This document shows positions 34,538-42,968 of a DNA stretch of 48,020 bases, one piece after another. How positions within the stretch are numbered: position 1 is the stretch's first letter; each line of letters begins with the position of its first letter. This DNA comes from Chitinophaga pinensis (GTDB lineage Bacteria; Bacteroidota; Bacteroidia; Chitinophagales; CAMDFR01). The notes below the pieces were generated by a model, which saw nothing but the letters and a program-made list of their open reading frames with translations, ran no database searches and was not told the DNA's origin. The DNA lies in the NCBI GenBank assembly GCA_945872405.1, contig CAMBZT010000014.1:1-48020 (forward strand). Direction: 5' to 3'. Position numbers and translations under genes: made by a program.

Positions 34538-34734
34538 AGAGTTGTTTGTTTAATGGTTGAATACTTAACTAGTAATATGTAAAACTAAAACTATTCTTCT
34601 TTTTTTCTAAAAAGATGCTAAACTTTAGCTAAAAATAAATTTTGAAGTATCCGCTTTATGGAGTATTATTGTGTAGAAAATCTAATAATAATAATTATAG
34701 CACATAAGTCATAGTTAACAAAAAAAATAATCAA

Positions 34735-35826
34735 ATGAAAAACATTATTGCAAGAAAAAAAATGAATTTGAATACCGCACTTTTACTCGGTTTATTTATC
34801 AGTTTGGTTGCATTTAGTTCATGCAAAAAAGCCAACAATCATATAGACTGCACAAAGTCTGAAGGCATTATGAAAGAATCAGTTACCGCCATGACTCCTG
34901 CAGTTCAAAACGAAGAATTGACTCAAGTTCTTACCGTTGCAAAGATTCGAACAGCAAACGCTGGTGGTATTTCTGAAGTGCTATTTTTAGAAAATGCAGA
35001 AATTTTTCAAGTAAACGAAGGGCCTGTTTTAGAAAGTCTTAAGTTGGCTTTCTCAAAAAACACTAAGGTTCAGGTAACTTTCGATCCTTGGCAAGCAGGC
35101 ATCAAAGAAGTGAATAAACCAACAACTCAGGAATTAACTAGAACAAATGGCGGTGAGTTTGTAACCAGTACTGGTACAGCGAGAACAATTAATTTAGCGA
35201 CCTCAACAAACGAATCTATTGACGATGTTTCTAGTATGGGAATCATAAATTTGACAACTCCAACAGGCTTAACAAACGTTGTTCCTGATTTAGCGACTGC
35301 GCAAGCCATGTTTAATTACCTTACCACACAATGTTGTGCTATTGGTGGTCCGTATTCTTTAGATTATTGTATTTCATTTCAATATTGCCAAGACGGATGT
35401 TATGCTCGCGCGCACAAAATGTGTTATGTGATTAATAACAAATATCACTTCGACACACATAAAATATTTAGTTTTGCTAATTCAGGCGGTAGTAGTTTAA
35501 GTGTACGTGGTGATAAATGGGGCGGTTGTTGCATTAATTGGTGGTATCATGTTGCTCCATTGGTAAATGTAAAAACACCAACTGGCGTTAAATCTTATGT
35601 TTTTGATCCAGCAATGTTTAATCAACCAGTTTTGCTATCAACATGGTTACATTTTCAAGAAAATCCTGCTTGTTCAGGATCTGCTAATGTTTCTATGATT
35701 AATATACAGCCTACTTCTTCTTATAGTCCTGCAGGCTATTCTGGTTTAACTTTTAATACAGATGCTTTCTATTCTAGTACTAATTCTACTCTTGTTCGCT
35801 ATAGTGGCTTGATCACTTGTCCATAA
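34735..35826 (+). CDS. Protein-glutaminase-like deamidase with propeptide, predicted lipoprotein
   Basis: The 363-residue protein resembles Chryseobacterium protein-glutaminase, which deamidates glutamine side chains in intact proteins. The catalytic region is DGCYARAHKM (C222), followed by CCINWWYHVAPLV (H272) and YVFDPAMF (D291). This is the Cys-His-Asp triad in the order and approximate spacing of the known enzyme. The segment VPDLATAQAMFNYL just before it also matches the start of the mature enzyme. Residues 60-180 look like the inhibitory propeptide (EIFQVNEGPVLESLKLAF). Unlike the soluble enzyme, the N-terminus ends FSSC30KK, a lipoprotein-type signal. Conserved Cys pairs suggest disulfides. 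An M43 metallopeptidase gene follows and could mature it or act on the same substrates. Family assignment is from memory of the sequence. Confidence 0.82.
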   Translation: MKNIIARKKMNLNTALLLGLFISLVAFSSCKKANNHIDCTKSEGIMKESVTAMTPAVQNEELTQVLTVAKIRTANAGGISEVLFLENAEIFQVNEGPVLESLKLAFSKNTKVQVTFDPWQAGIKEVNKPTTQELTRTNGGEFVTSTGTARTINLATSTNESIDDVSSMGIINLTTPTGLTNVVPDLATAQAMFNYLTTQCCAIGGPYSLDYCISFQYCQDGCYARAHKMCYVINNKYHFDTHKIFSFANSGGSSLSVRGDKWGGCCINWWYHVAPLVNVKTPTGVKSYVFDPAMFNQPVLLSTWLHFQENPACSGSANVSMINIQPTSSYSPAGYSGLTFNTDAFYSSTNSTLVRYSGLITCP

Positions 35827-35864
35827 ATTTAACTTTAACCCAATATTTTGTCATAGATATAAAT

Positions 35865-35907
35865 ACCTCAATAATTCTCAGTAGAGCTTGATTGAGGTGT
35901 TTTTTTT
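35865..35907 (+). terminator. Terminator after the protein-glutaminase-like gene
   Basis: ACCTCAAT (35865-35872) pairs with ATTGAGGT (35891-35898), with extra pairing inside the loop, and is followed by a run of T. It means the M43 gene has its own promoter in 35908-36039. Confidence 0.85.
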
Positions 35908-36039
35908 AATAATCAAACAAATAAACATATACATTATTTTATATAAAAACTAAAAAGTAAGCTAATTTTAAATAAATGTAACATTAGCAAGGTTTTTTTA
36001 GTAAAAGAGTCTACTATTAAAATAACTTAAACTAAACTT

Positions 36040-37974
36040 ATGAAACAGATCAGCCTAGCCATTTTTCTTTCTCTTTTGTTACACTTACAAATAAATGCTC
36101 AAGGAGATAGAAATTGTAGCACCATGCACAATTTAGAAAGACTTGAAATGATTGATCCATCTATCGTTCATAATATGGATGCTATTGAGACATTCACAAA
36201 TGAATATATTGCCACCCATTCCATGAGCGGCGAACGATTGGTAGTCACCATACCCGTAGTAGTACACGTAGTGTATAGTAACTCAACACAAAATATAAGT
36301 GATGCTCAAATTGCATCTCAAATTACCATATTAAATAACGATTTTAGGAAGTTGAATGCGGACAGAACTTCCATTCCTTCAGTTTTTTCAGGAGTTGCTG
36401 CAGACTGTGAGATTAATTTTTGTATGGCTCAAAGAACTCCTGCAGGTGCATCATCAACAGGAATTGATAGGGTATCTACCTCCACAACTTCATTTCTTGA
36501 TGACAGGGTGAAATCTTCTTCTACAGGTGGAGCAAATGCTTGGGATGCCACTAAGTATTTAAACATATGGGTTTGTAATTTGGGTGGCGGTTTATTAGGA
36601 TATGCACAGTTTCCTGGTGGTTCAGCTTCGACAGATGGAATTGTTATTGCTTATACTGCTTTTGGTAATATTGGAACAGCAGCTTCTCCTTATAACTTAG
36701 GCAGAACAGCTACTCATGAGGTTGGACATTGGTTAAACCTGCGCCATATATGGGGTGATGCCAGATGTGGCTCTGATTTAGTGACAGATACACCAACACA
36801 ATCAACTTCAAATTATGGTTGTCCTACCTTTCCTAAGGTTACCTGTAGCAATGGTCCTAATGGAGACATGTGGATGAATTACATGGATTATACTGACGAC
36901 CGATGCATGTATATGTTTACTACAGGACAGAAAACAAGAGCTCAGTCATTATTTGCAACAGGTGGATCAAGAGTTGGTTTAGTTTCTTCTAATGGCTGTA
37001 CACCTCCAAGTGCGGGAGGATGTACCACACCTATTGGATTAGCTGCCGGTTCAATCACATCTACAAGCGCTACGCTAACTTGGACTGCTGTGTCTGGAGC
37101 AACAAGCTATAATATTCAGTATAAGTTATCAGCGGCAGGCAGTTGGACAACTACAACCTCCACCACAAACTCTAAGGCTTTAACTTCTTTAGTAGCTAGT
37201 AGTACCTATAACTATCAGATACAAGCAGTTTGTAGCTCATCCTCTAGCTCTACCTACTCTTCAATTGCTTCCTTCACAACTAGTGCGGCCTCCGTGTCAT
37301 GCGGTACTGACTTATATGAGCCAAACAATAGTCTCGCTACCTACAGAGCTATATCAAATAACACAAATTATTTAGCTTATATCTGTCCAAGTGGCGATGA
37401 AGATTGGTATCGGTTTACGACCACTTCTTCAGCAAGAAATTTTAGAGTTACTCTAACAACATTGCCCTTTGATTATGATTTATATGTTTACAATTCCTCA
37501 GGAACACTCCTTGGCTCCTCTACTTTTGGAGGTACCACAAGTGAAACTTATACTAGAAATGGTGGAACAGTTGGAAATTATTATATTAGAGTGATAGGAT
37601 ATGCAGGTGTCTACAGCCCAAGTATACGCTACACCTTAAAAGCAACTACTAGTAGTTCATCACTTCGTACTGCTGATGGTTCTGAATCAGAAGAAGAAAT
37701 TATAGATATAGTTGATGAAAATACAGGATTTGTGGTCTATCCAAACCCCGCAAAGGACCATTTTATAGTGAGCTATAATTCTGAGATTAATGGAACCGCT
37801 GTTGTTTCAATTTATGATGCGATGGGGAAATTATTGTTAAATTCACCATTCAGTGTTTCCTCTGGCTTGAACCAAGTTGAGTTAAATACGAGTGACCTTG
37901 TAAATGGATATTATTTTGTTGTTTTACAAGATGGTGAATCCAAGCATTCAGTTAAATTATTAATTTCCAAGTAA
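36040..37974 (+). CDS. Secreted M43 (pappalysin-like) metallopeptidase with FN3, PPC and T9SS domains
   Basis: The 644-residue protein has a signal peptide (cleavage near INAQG). An M43 catalytic domain carries the extended zinc motif HEVGHWLNLRH (H226, E227, H230, H236) followed by GD, and the Met-turn region MNYMDYTDDRCMYMFT. A fibronectin type III domain spans about residues 328-415, a bacterial pre-peptidase C-terminal (PPC) domain about residues 421-545 (DLYEPNNSLATY ... GDEDWYRF), and a type A T9SS sorting domain comes from VVYPNPAKDHFIV. It is a complete secreted protease of the cytophagalysin/ulilysin type. The propeptide contains MSGERLVVTIPVVVHVVY. Together with the neighbouring deamidase it suggests attack on extracellular proteins. 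Confidence 0.93.
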   Translation: MKQISLAIFLSLLLHLQINAQGDRNCSTMHNLERLEMIDPSIVHNMDAIETFTNEYIATHSMSGERLVVTIPVVVHVVYSNSTQNISDAQIASQITILNNDFRKLNADRTSIPSVFSGVAADCEINFCMAQRTPAGASSTGIDRVSTSTTSFLDDRVKSSSTGGANAWDATKYLNIWVCNLGGGLLGYAQFPGGSASTDGIVIAYTAFGNIGTAASPYNLGRTATHEVGHWLNLRHIWGDARCGSDLVTDTPTQSTSNYGCPTFPKVTCSNGPNGDMWMNYMDYTDDRCMYMFTTGQKTRAQSLFATGGSRVGLVSSNGCTPPSAGGCTTPIGLAAGSITSTSATLTWTAVSGATSYNIQYKLSAAGSWTTTTSTTNSKALTSLVASSTYNYQIQAVCSSSSSSTYSSIASFTTSAASVSCGTDLYEPNNSLATYRAISNNTNYLAYICPSGDEDWYRFTTTSSARNFRVTLTTLPFDYDLYVYNSSGTLLGSSTFGGTTSETYTRNGGTVGNYYIRVIGYAGVYSPSIRYTLKATTSSSSLRTADGSESEEEIIDIVDENTGFVVYPNPAKDHFIVSYNSEINGTAVVSIYDAMGKLLLNSPFSVSSGLNQVELNTSDLVNGYYFVVLQDGESKHSVKLLISK

Positions 37975-37998
37975 GCAATTTAAAAAGCTATATTAAGA

Positions 37999-38027
37999 AG
38001 CCAATTCATCGATGAGTTGGCTTTTTT
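37999..38027 (+). terminator. Terminator after the M43 peptidase gene
   Basis: AGCCAATTCATC pairs with GATGAGTTGGCT (one T-G pair) and is followed by TTTTT, 24 bp after the stop. The following stretch to 38318 (about 290 bp) has no gene or motif I can identify apart from a short open frame that I do not credit. Confidence 0.9.
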
Positions 38028-38318
38028 ATTTTAAAATGTCCAAGTTTGACTAGAGGATTTAATTCAAAACTTCTTGACAGAATCACTAGATTGGAAGCAT
38101 TAAGGTAGGACCGAAGAAGATTAAAAGCAAATCAAATTAAAATTGTCAGTTAACATGATTAACCAAATCATTGATAATTAAAGAACAACTTCTGAACAAA
38201 TTCTTCATTCTATTGTTAATTTTTATTTATAATTGTAACTTAATTAACATGACGTTATCCATAGTTACCGAAGAATTAGTAGCTGTGAATAATAGAAATA
38301 AACGAATATCCCCCAATT

Positions 38319-39290
38319 ATGCATCATTCAGCCGAAGAGTTATTTTCATTGTACGAAGAAAAGTTTAGTGTTAAAGATTTTGACTTTGAGCCAGTAGGTC
38401 TCTATGAGCCAGTAAAACACATTATGTCCATACCTGGCAAACGAATTAGACCAACCTTATTGATGATGGCATGCGAGTTGTTTGGAGGTAAGGTTGAAGA
38501 TGCTACTCATGCAGCCTTTGCCATGGAAATTTTTCATAATTTCACTTTAGTGCATGACGATATCATGGATAAAGCTGACATTAGAAGAGGTAAACCAACA
38601 GTGCATAAAGTGTTTGGAATCAATGCAGGAATTTTAGCTGGAGATGTAATGCTTTCTTATGCATACAAATATTTATGTAAAATGCCTAAAGCCTCGCTTG
38701 CAGACGCCTTAGAAGTATTTAACCAAACTAGTATTGAAATTTATGAAGGACAACAATTAGATGTCGATTTCGAGACAAGAATGGATGTCAGCATTGATGA
38801 ATATTTAAAGATGATTAAGTTTAAAACTTCTGTTTTGTTGGCTGGAAGTATGCAGATTGGAGCTATAATCGCAAATGCCTCTAAAGATGACCAATTAAAA
38901 ATTTATCAATTTGGCTTAGACCTTGGACTTAGTTTTCAGATTAAGGATGATTTTTTAGATACTTTCGGAGAAGAAGCAAAGGTAGGAAAGCGAATTGGTG
39001 GAGACATATTGAATAATAAAAAGACCTATCTGCTCATCAATACCCTAAATGCAGCACAAGGTGATGACAAAACTTTATTATTGAGTTTGCTAGATGAAAA
39101 AGAAGAGCAGAAAAAAATTGATGGAGTGGTTTCAATAATGAGAAAATATGGAATAGTAGAATCGACTAGTACAAAAATTGAAGAATTGTATCTTTCTTCC
39201 TTAGGCCATTTAGAAAGTATTAAAATCAATGCTGAACAAAAGTCAGTTTTGAGAAGTATGGCTGAGAAAGTACATCAAAGAGATTACTAA
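38319..39290 (+). CDS. Polyprenyl diphosphate synthase (trans-isoprenyl, FPP/GGPP type)
   Basis: The 323-residue enzyme condenses isopentenyl diphosphate units. The first Asp-rich motif is VHDDIMDKADIRRGKPT (DDxxD, about residues 86-90) and the second is KDDFLD (about residues 209-214). The PGKRIRPTLLMMA segment binds the diphosphate. The residue five before the first motif is Phe (FTLVHDD), which in this family often limits product length to short or medium chains, so GGPP or FPP is plausible. The start was chosen at MHHSAEELF because family members begin near here. It ends 36 bp before the convergent aldehyde dehydrogenase gene. Its product could feed the UbiA-type transferase at 41270-42160. 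Confidence 0.92.
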   Translation: MHHSAEELFSLYEEKFSVKDFDFEPVGLYEPVKHIMSIPGKRIRPTLLMMACELFGGKVEDATHAAFAMEIFHNFTLVHDDIMDKADIRRGKPTVHKVFGINAGILAGDVMLSYAYKYLCKMPKASLADALEVFNQTSIEIYEGQQLDVDFETRMDVSIDEYLKMIKFKTSVLLAGSMQIGAIIANASKDDQLKIYQFGLDLGLSFQIKDDFLDTFGEEAKVGKRIGGDILNNKKTYLLINTLNAAQGDDKTLLLSLLDEKEEQKKIDGVVSIMRKYGIVESTSTKIEELYLSSLGHLESIKINAEQKSVLRSMAEKVHQRDY

Positions 39291-39326
39291 ATCTTATAGT
39301 TCAGATTTAATTTTAACTTGCCCTAT

Positions 39327-40670
39327 TTATTTTGTAAAAATTAGTTTGTGGGTAGTAAATTCTTTTATACCCTCTTCGCCAAGCTCCTTACCTATTCCGC
39401 TTTGTTTTATTCCACCGAAAGGCAATGATGGGCTTGAGTATACCAGCTCATTTATGTATATCATCCCACAAACTATTCGGCTTGAAAGTTGCTGAGCATC
39501 TATTGCGTTGTCTGACCAGATACTGCATCCTAAACCATAATTTGAATGATTAACTAATTCAATCATCTGATCGATATCTGTTGTTTTATGGAGCAAAAAT
39601 ATGGGAGCAAAAATTTCTTCATCAAAGTGCTCACCGCCCTCCCATATCGCCGGTGCTATAACATTAGGCAATCCTGTATTGTCTTCCAGTTCAAAGGTCT
39701 TAGTGAAATGTTTTTGCTCTAAAATTGCCGTTTGCCTCAGCACATTATCGTATAAATCTCTTCTTGCCAATGGGCCGTTCGTACTATCCGCTAGCTTAGG
39801 ATCCCCTATTTTCAAACTCTTTAAAGCTTCTACAAGTTTTGATTTAAAAAAGTCGTAGACTACAGCATCAATAATAAATCTTTTGGCAGCCACACAACTT
39901 TGTCCATTATTTCTGCATCTTGCAAGCACTGCCTTTTCTACTGCTCTCTCTATATTCGCATTTCTAGTAACTACAAAAGCGTCATTTCCGCCCAATTCCA
40001 GTACACACTTTTTCAAATATTTAGCAGCAAGTATTGCTACAGAGCGACCAGCTGCTGTGCTTCCTGTCAATGAAACCCCTTGTACTATTTTACTGGAGAC
40101 AAAAGATTCTACTTGACTTATATCAATAAAAACAGACTGGAAAACATTTTTTGGGAAACCTGCTTTTTTGAATAACATTACAAGTTGAATCGCACATTGC
40201 GGCGTATTCGGAGCATGTTTGACGATAACAGTATTCCCAGCCAAAAGTGTGGGAATGGCAAAACGAAAAACTTGCCAGAATGGAAAGTTCCATGGAGATA
40301 TCCCAAAAATAACACCTAGTGGTTCATAATAAATAATAGCCTTATCGCTCAAAACTTTAGGCTGAAGATAGGTTTCAAAATTATCAGCATAGTACAAACA
40401 AAGGTCAGCACACTTCTTCATTTCAGCCATCGACTCTTTAAGAGGCTTACCCATCTCATCAGTAATGATACGAGAACAATCTTCAATATAAATTAAAATT
40501 TCAGTGGCCAATGCCTTTAACAATTGCTTCTTCTGATCAACAGAGGTATCTCTCCATTTTTGAAATGCGATATTCGAATTTTCAATCACTAGCTCAAGTT
40601 CTAGGGTATCAATAATAGGAAAAGAACCCATCAATTGGTTATTTGTAGGATTGATACTTTTAAATTCCAT
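39327..40670 (-). CDS. NAD(P)-dependent aldehyde dehydrogenase (succinate-semialdehyde dehydrogenase-like)
   Basis: The 447-residue protein belongs to the ALDH superfamily. It has GVIFGISPWNFPFWQ (substrate tunnel Asn), the GSTAAGRS nucleotide-binding turn, the general-base Glu in VLELGGNDAFVV and the nucleophile Cys in RNNGQSCVAAKRF (about residue 258). EEIFAPIF and PFGGIKQSGIGKELGEEGIKEF follow near the end. The wording is closest to the succinate-semialdehyde dehydrogenase group, which is shorter than typical ALDH by about 30 residues at the N-terminus, as here. It is the last gene of a four-gene minus-strand run (28 bp after maf). Its role next to lipid genes is unclear. Confidence 0.9.
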   Translation of the reverse strand: MEFKSINPTNNQLMGSFPIIDTLELELVIENSNIAFQKWRDTSVDQKKQLLKALATEILIYIEDCSRIITDEMGKPLKESMAEMKKCADLCLYYADNFETYLQPKVLSDKAIIYYEPLGVIFGISPWNFPFWQVFRFAIPTLLAGNTVIVKHAPNTPQCAIQLVMLFKKAGFPKNVFQSVFIDISQVESFVSSKIVQGVSLTGSTAAGRSVAILAAKYLKKCVLELGGNDAFVVTRNANIERAVEKAVLARCRNNGQSCVAAKRFIIDAVVYDFFKSKLVEALKSLKIGDPKLADSTNGPLARRDLYDNVLRQTAILEQKHFTKTFELEDNTGLPNVIAPAIWEGGEHFDEEIFAPIFLLHKTTDIDQMIELVNHSNYGLGCSIWSDNAIDAQQLSSRIVCGMIYINELVYSSPSLPFGGIKQSGIGKELGEEGIKEFTTHKLIFTK

Positions 40671-40698
40671 AAGTGTTATTGATTAATATACTAACAAT

Positions 40699-41265
40699 TT
40701 AGAACTTTTTAAGTTCAGCTATTACCTTATTAATAGGCAGTCCGACAATATTATAATAATCGCCTCTAATACCTGCAATTCCAATTAAACCGATCCATTC
40801 TTGAATGGCATATGCACCAGCTTTATCGTAGGGTGTAAAATTTTCAACGTAATATTTTATTTCTTCTATGTTCAATTCCTTGAAAGTCACTTTGGTGGTT
40901 TCAGAAAAAACAATTTCCTTTTCCAGACTTTTCAGACAAACACCAGTAATAACTTCATGTGTTTGACCTGACAATGACATCAAAATAGACACCGCATCGT
41001 CAAAATCAGTTGGCTTACCATAAATTTTCCCATCTAGCAAGACAATGGTATCTGCTGTCAATAGAATTTCATCTGCCCTCAACTCTTCTAACATGGCATT
41101 TGCTTTTAGCTGAGCAAGATAAACAGGTACTTCTCTAACAGGCGTATTTGCTGGATAATACTCCTCAGTATCCTTTGTTCTAATTTCGAAAGGGAGAAGC
41201 GCATTAAACAATATTTCCTTTCTACGAGGAGATTTTGAAGCCAAAATCAATTTTTTTTCTTGCAT
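40699..41265 (-). CDS. maf: Maf-like nucleotide pyrophosphatase
   Basis: The 188-residue protein has the Maf signature: LILASKSPRRKEIL at the N-terminus, ILLTADTIVLLDGKIYGKP in the middle and DKAGAYAIQEWIGLIG later. These match the SxSxRR, ADT and KAGAY motifs. Maf proteins hydrolyse non-canonical or modified nucleoside triphosphates to monophosphates and have been linked to cell division arrest. Length is normal. It starts 4 bp after the UbiA-type gene, so it is in the same operon, an order often seen in Bacteroidota. Confidence 0.93.
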   Translation of the reverse strand: MQEKKLILASKSPRRKEILFNALLPFEIRTKDTEEYYPANTPVREVPVYLAQLKANAMLEELRADEILLTADTIVLLDGKIYGKPTDFDDAVSILMSLSGQTHEVITGVCLKSLEKEIVFSETTKVTFKELNIEEIKYYVENFTPYDKAGAYAIQEWIGLIGIAGIRGDYYNIVGLPINKVIAELKKF

Positions 41266-41269
41266 ACTT

Positions 41270-42160
41270 TTAAATAAAATAAATGAGAGAGAGGGAGAGA
41301 ATTCCGAGAACCATCAATACTTTGTTATACCAACTAAGTTGACTGTAATCATCTTTTGATTTAGCTTTCATTAAAAGAAAAGCAATAAATAAATAAGGAA
41401 TAATAAGGACAAAAAAGTTGAAGGATACAGCCCAAAGAAATTGCTTTGTCCATAATATTTTAGTAATGTAACAAAGTGGAACCAAGATGCAAAGAAGCAA
41501 TGCATATCCATAATATTTTGACTTTTCTACTCCAATCACGATAGGCAAAGAGATGACCCCGAATCTTCTGTCTCCTTCAATATCCTCGACATCTTTAATA
41601 AATTCACGCAATAAGGTAGTTAAGAAGGCAAATCCAGCCAGAACGTATGCAGCCAAAATAACCTTAACCTCTTGTTCAAACATTGCAACAGATATGATAC
41701 TCAACGCTGAGAGTAACGCAATCACAAAATTTCCAACGATTAATATTTTTTTCAAACGAATAGCATATAACCATAAAAATAAAATAGCCGATGCAACAAT
41801 CGTAAAAATATTTAGCTTATCTAATCTTAGACAGATAAACATTGAAATAAAAATGGATAGAATATTGAGAAAATAATAAACAACTTTGGTTTGCCTGATT
41901 ACGCTAGGACTCTTATCAATCAATACACGTGCTCCATTATTGATGGCATCTATTTGTCTGTCGTAAATATCATTGATTAAATAACCAGCTGCCGAAACCA
42001 ATAAAATGACAATCAGGAATAGACTAAAATAAAAATCTGAAAGAACCACATTACCCATTGTATAGGGGATGATAATGGAGTACCTAAAAAGCAATATCAA
42101 AAAAAGCATCATCGCTAAGTTCTTCCATCTAAATACTTTCAACCAATCGAATACTTTCAT
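41270..42160 (-). CDS. UbiA-family prenyltransferase (geranylgeranylglycerol-phosphate geranylgeranyltransferase-like)
   Basis: The 296-residue membrane protein has about 8-9 transmembrane helices and the two Asp-rich motifs of UbiA enzymes: NDIYDRQIDAINNG (about residues 64-77) and KDVEDIEGDRRFGVISLPI (about residues 190-207). These bind the magnesium-prenyl diphosphate complex. In Bacteroidota, members of this operon type are generally annotated as geranylgeranylglycerol-phosphate geranylgeranyltransferases, but quinone or other acceptors are possible. It lies between the DUF2520 gene (1-bp gap) and maf (4-bp gap). The polyprenyl synthase gene about 2 kb away could supply the donor. Confidence 0.87.
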   Translation of the reverse strand: MKVFDWLKVFRWKNLAMMLFLILLFRYSIIIPYTMGNVVLSDFYFSLFLIVILLVSAAGYLINDIYDRQIDAINNGARVLIDKSPSVIRQTKVVYYFLNILSIFISMFICLRLDKLNIFTIVASAILFLWLYAIRLKKILIVGNFVIALLSALSIISVAMFEQEVKVILAAYVLAGFAFLTTLLREFIKDVEDIEGDRRFGVISLPIVIGVEKSKYYGYALLLCILVPLCYITKILWTKQFLWAVSFNFFVLIIPYLFIAFLLMKAKSKDDYSQLSWYNKVLMVLGILSLSLIYFI

Positions 42161-42161
42161 A

Positions 42162-42929
42162 TCAATTTTTAGCTTGCTTTTGAATAGCAGTTGTCATCAA
42201 CTTATAGATTTGAAGAAGCAGAGAATTTTCTTCAATCAAATTTTCATGCATTAAAAGTGTTAACACATCATTTCTCTTCGCTGGCCCGGTTTGTGCGTCT
42301 AGAGGATGCAATTGATTCAATTTACTGATGGTTTCTGATAATAATGGTTTCAACAAGTCAAAAGAAATAGATTCCTTATCTAATAATTGTTTTGCTTCGA
42401 CAAAAAGTTGGTTAGTGAAATTATTAACCAAAACTGCAGCTAAATGAAGCACTTGTCGCTTATGAAGTGAGAGGTATAGCACATAAGGGCTCAAGGTTAG
42501 TGCGAAGTCCATACATTTTTCTTTGGCCATCATATTCGACGCTTCAATAATTAAGGGGACTCTTGTAAAATCAATCGGGATACCTTTTGTTAAAGTTTGT
42601 ACTGGATAGATACATCCGAAATTTACACAGTATTTTTTTAGAAGCTCTATCTCAGCAATACCAGAAGTATGGATTACTATTTGCTTATTGTTTAGGATAG
42701 GTAGTTGCAAGGTTGCAATCTCTTTATCACTTATTGCAATAATATAAACATCCGCTTCCAGAACAATATCAGTATAAAGAAATGCATAAGGAATATTAAA
42801 CTTTTCGAAATCTGAGGAAACCTTGTGACTATGTAAATTAACTAACTGAATCACTCGGTGAGTGCTTTGTTGAATAGCGTTGACCAAATGCCAAGCCACG
42901 TTTCCAGTTCCTATGATCACAATTTTCAT
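42162..42929 (-). CDS. Rossmann-like and DUF2520 domain oxidoreductase-like protein
   Basis: The 255-residue protein starts with a nucleotide-binding turn (KIVIIGTGNVAWHLVNAI) and a Rossmann-like half with ADVYIIAISDKEI and QIVIHTSGIAEIELL. It continues into a helical C-terminal DUF2520 domain (VLHLAAVLVNNFTNQLF and LHPLDAQTGPAKRND). It resembles the prephenate/6-phosphogluconate dehydrogenase group. The activity is unknown. It is the first gene of the operon leading to UbiA, Maf and ALDH. In many Bacteroidota a KdsC-type phosphatase gene lies between DUF2520 and UbiA; here it is absent. Confidence 0.85.
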   Translation of the reverse strand: MKIVIIGTGNVAWHLVNAIQQSTHRVIQLVNLHSHKVSSDFEKFNIPYAFLYTDIVLEADVYIIAISDKEIATLQLPILNNKQIVIHTSGIAEIELLKKYCVNFGCIYPVQTLTKGIPIDFTRVPLIIEASNMMAKEKCMDFALTLSPYVLYLSLHKRQVLHLAAVLVNNFTNQLFVEAKQLLDKESISFDLLKPLLSETISKLNQLHPLDAQTGPAKRNDVLTLLMHENLIEENSLLLQIYKLMTTAIQKQAKN

Positions 42930-42968
42930 GTGTTAGATTTTTTTACAAAATAAGTAAAATATTCTGGA

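Noticed and set aside
38171-38368. 65-codon open frame before the polyprenyl synthase gene
   Set aside because: It overlaps the synthase start in another frame; its hydrophobic start is likely chance in AT-rich DNA.
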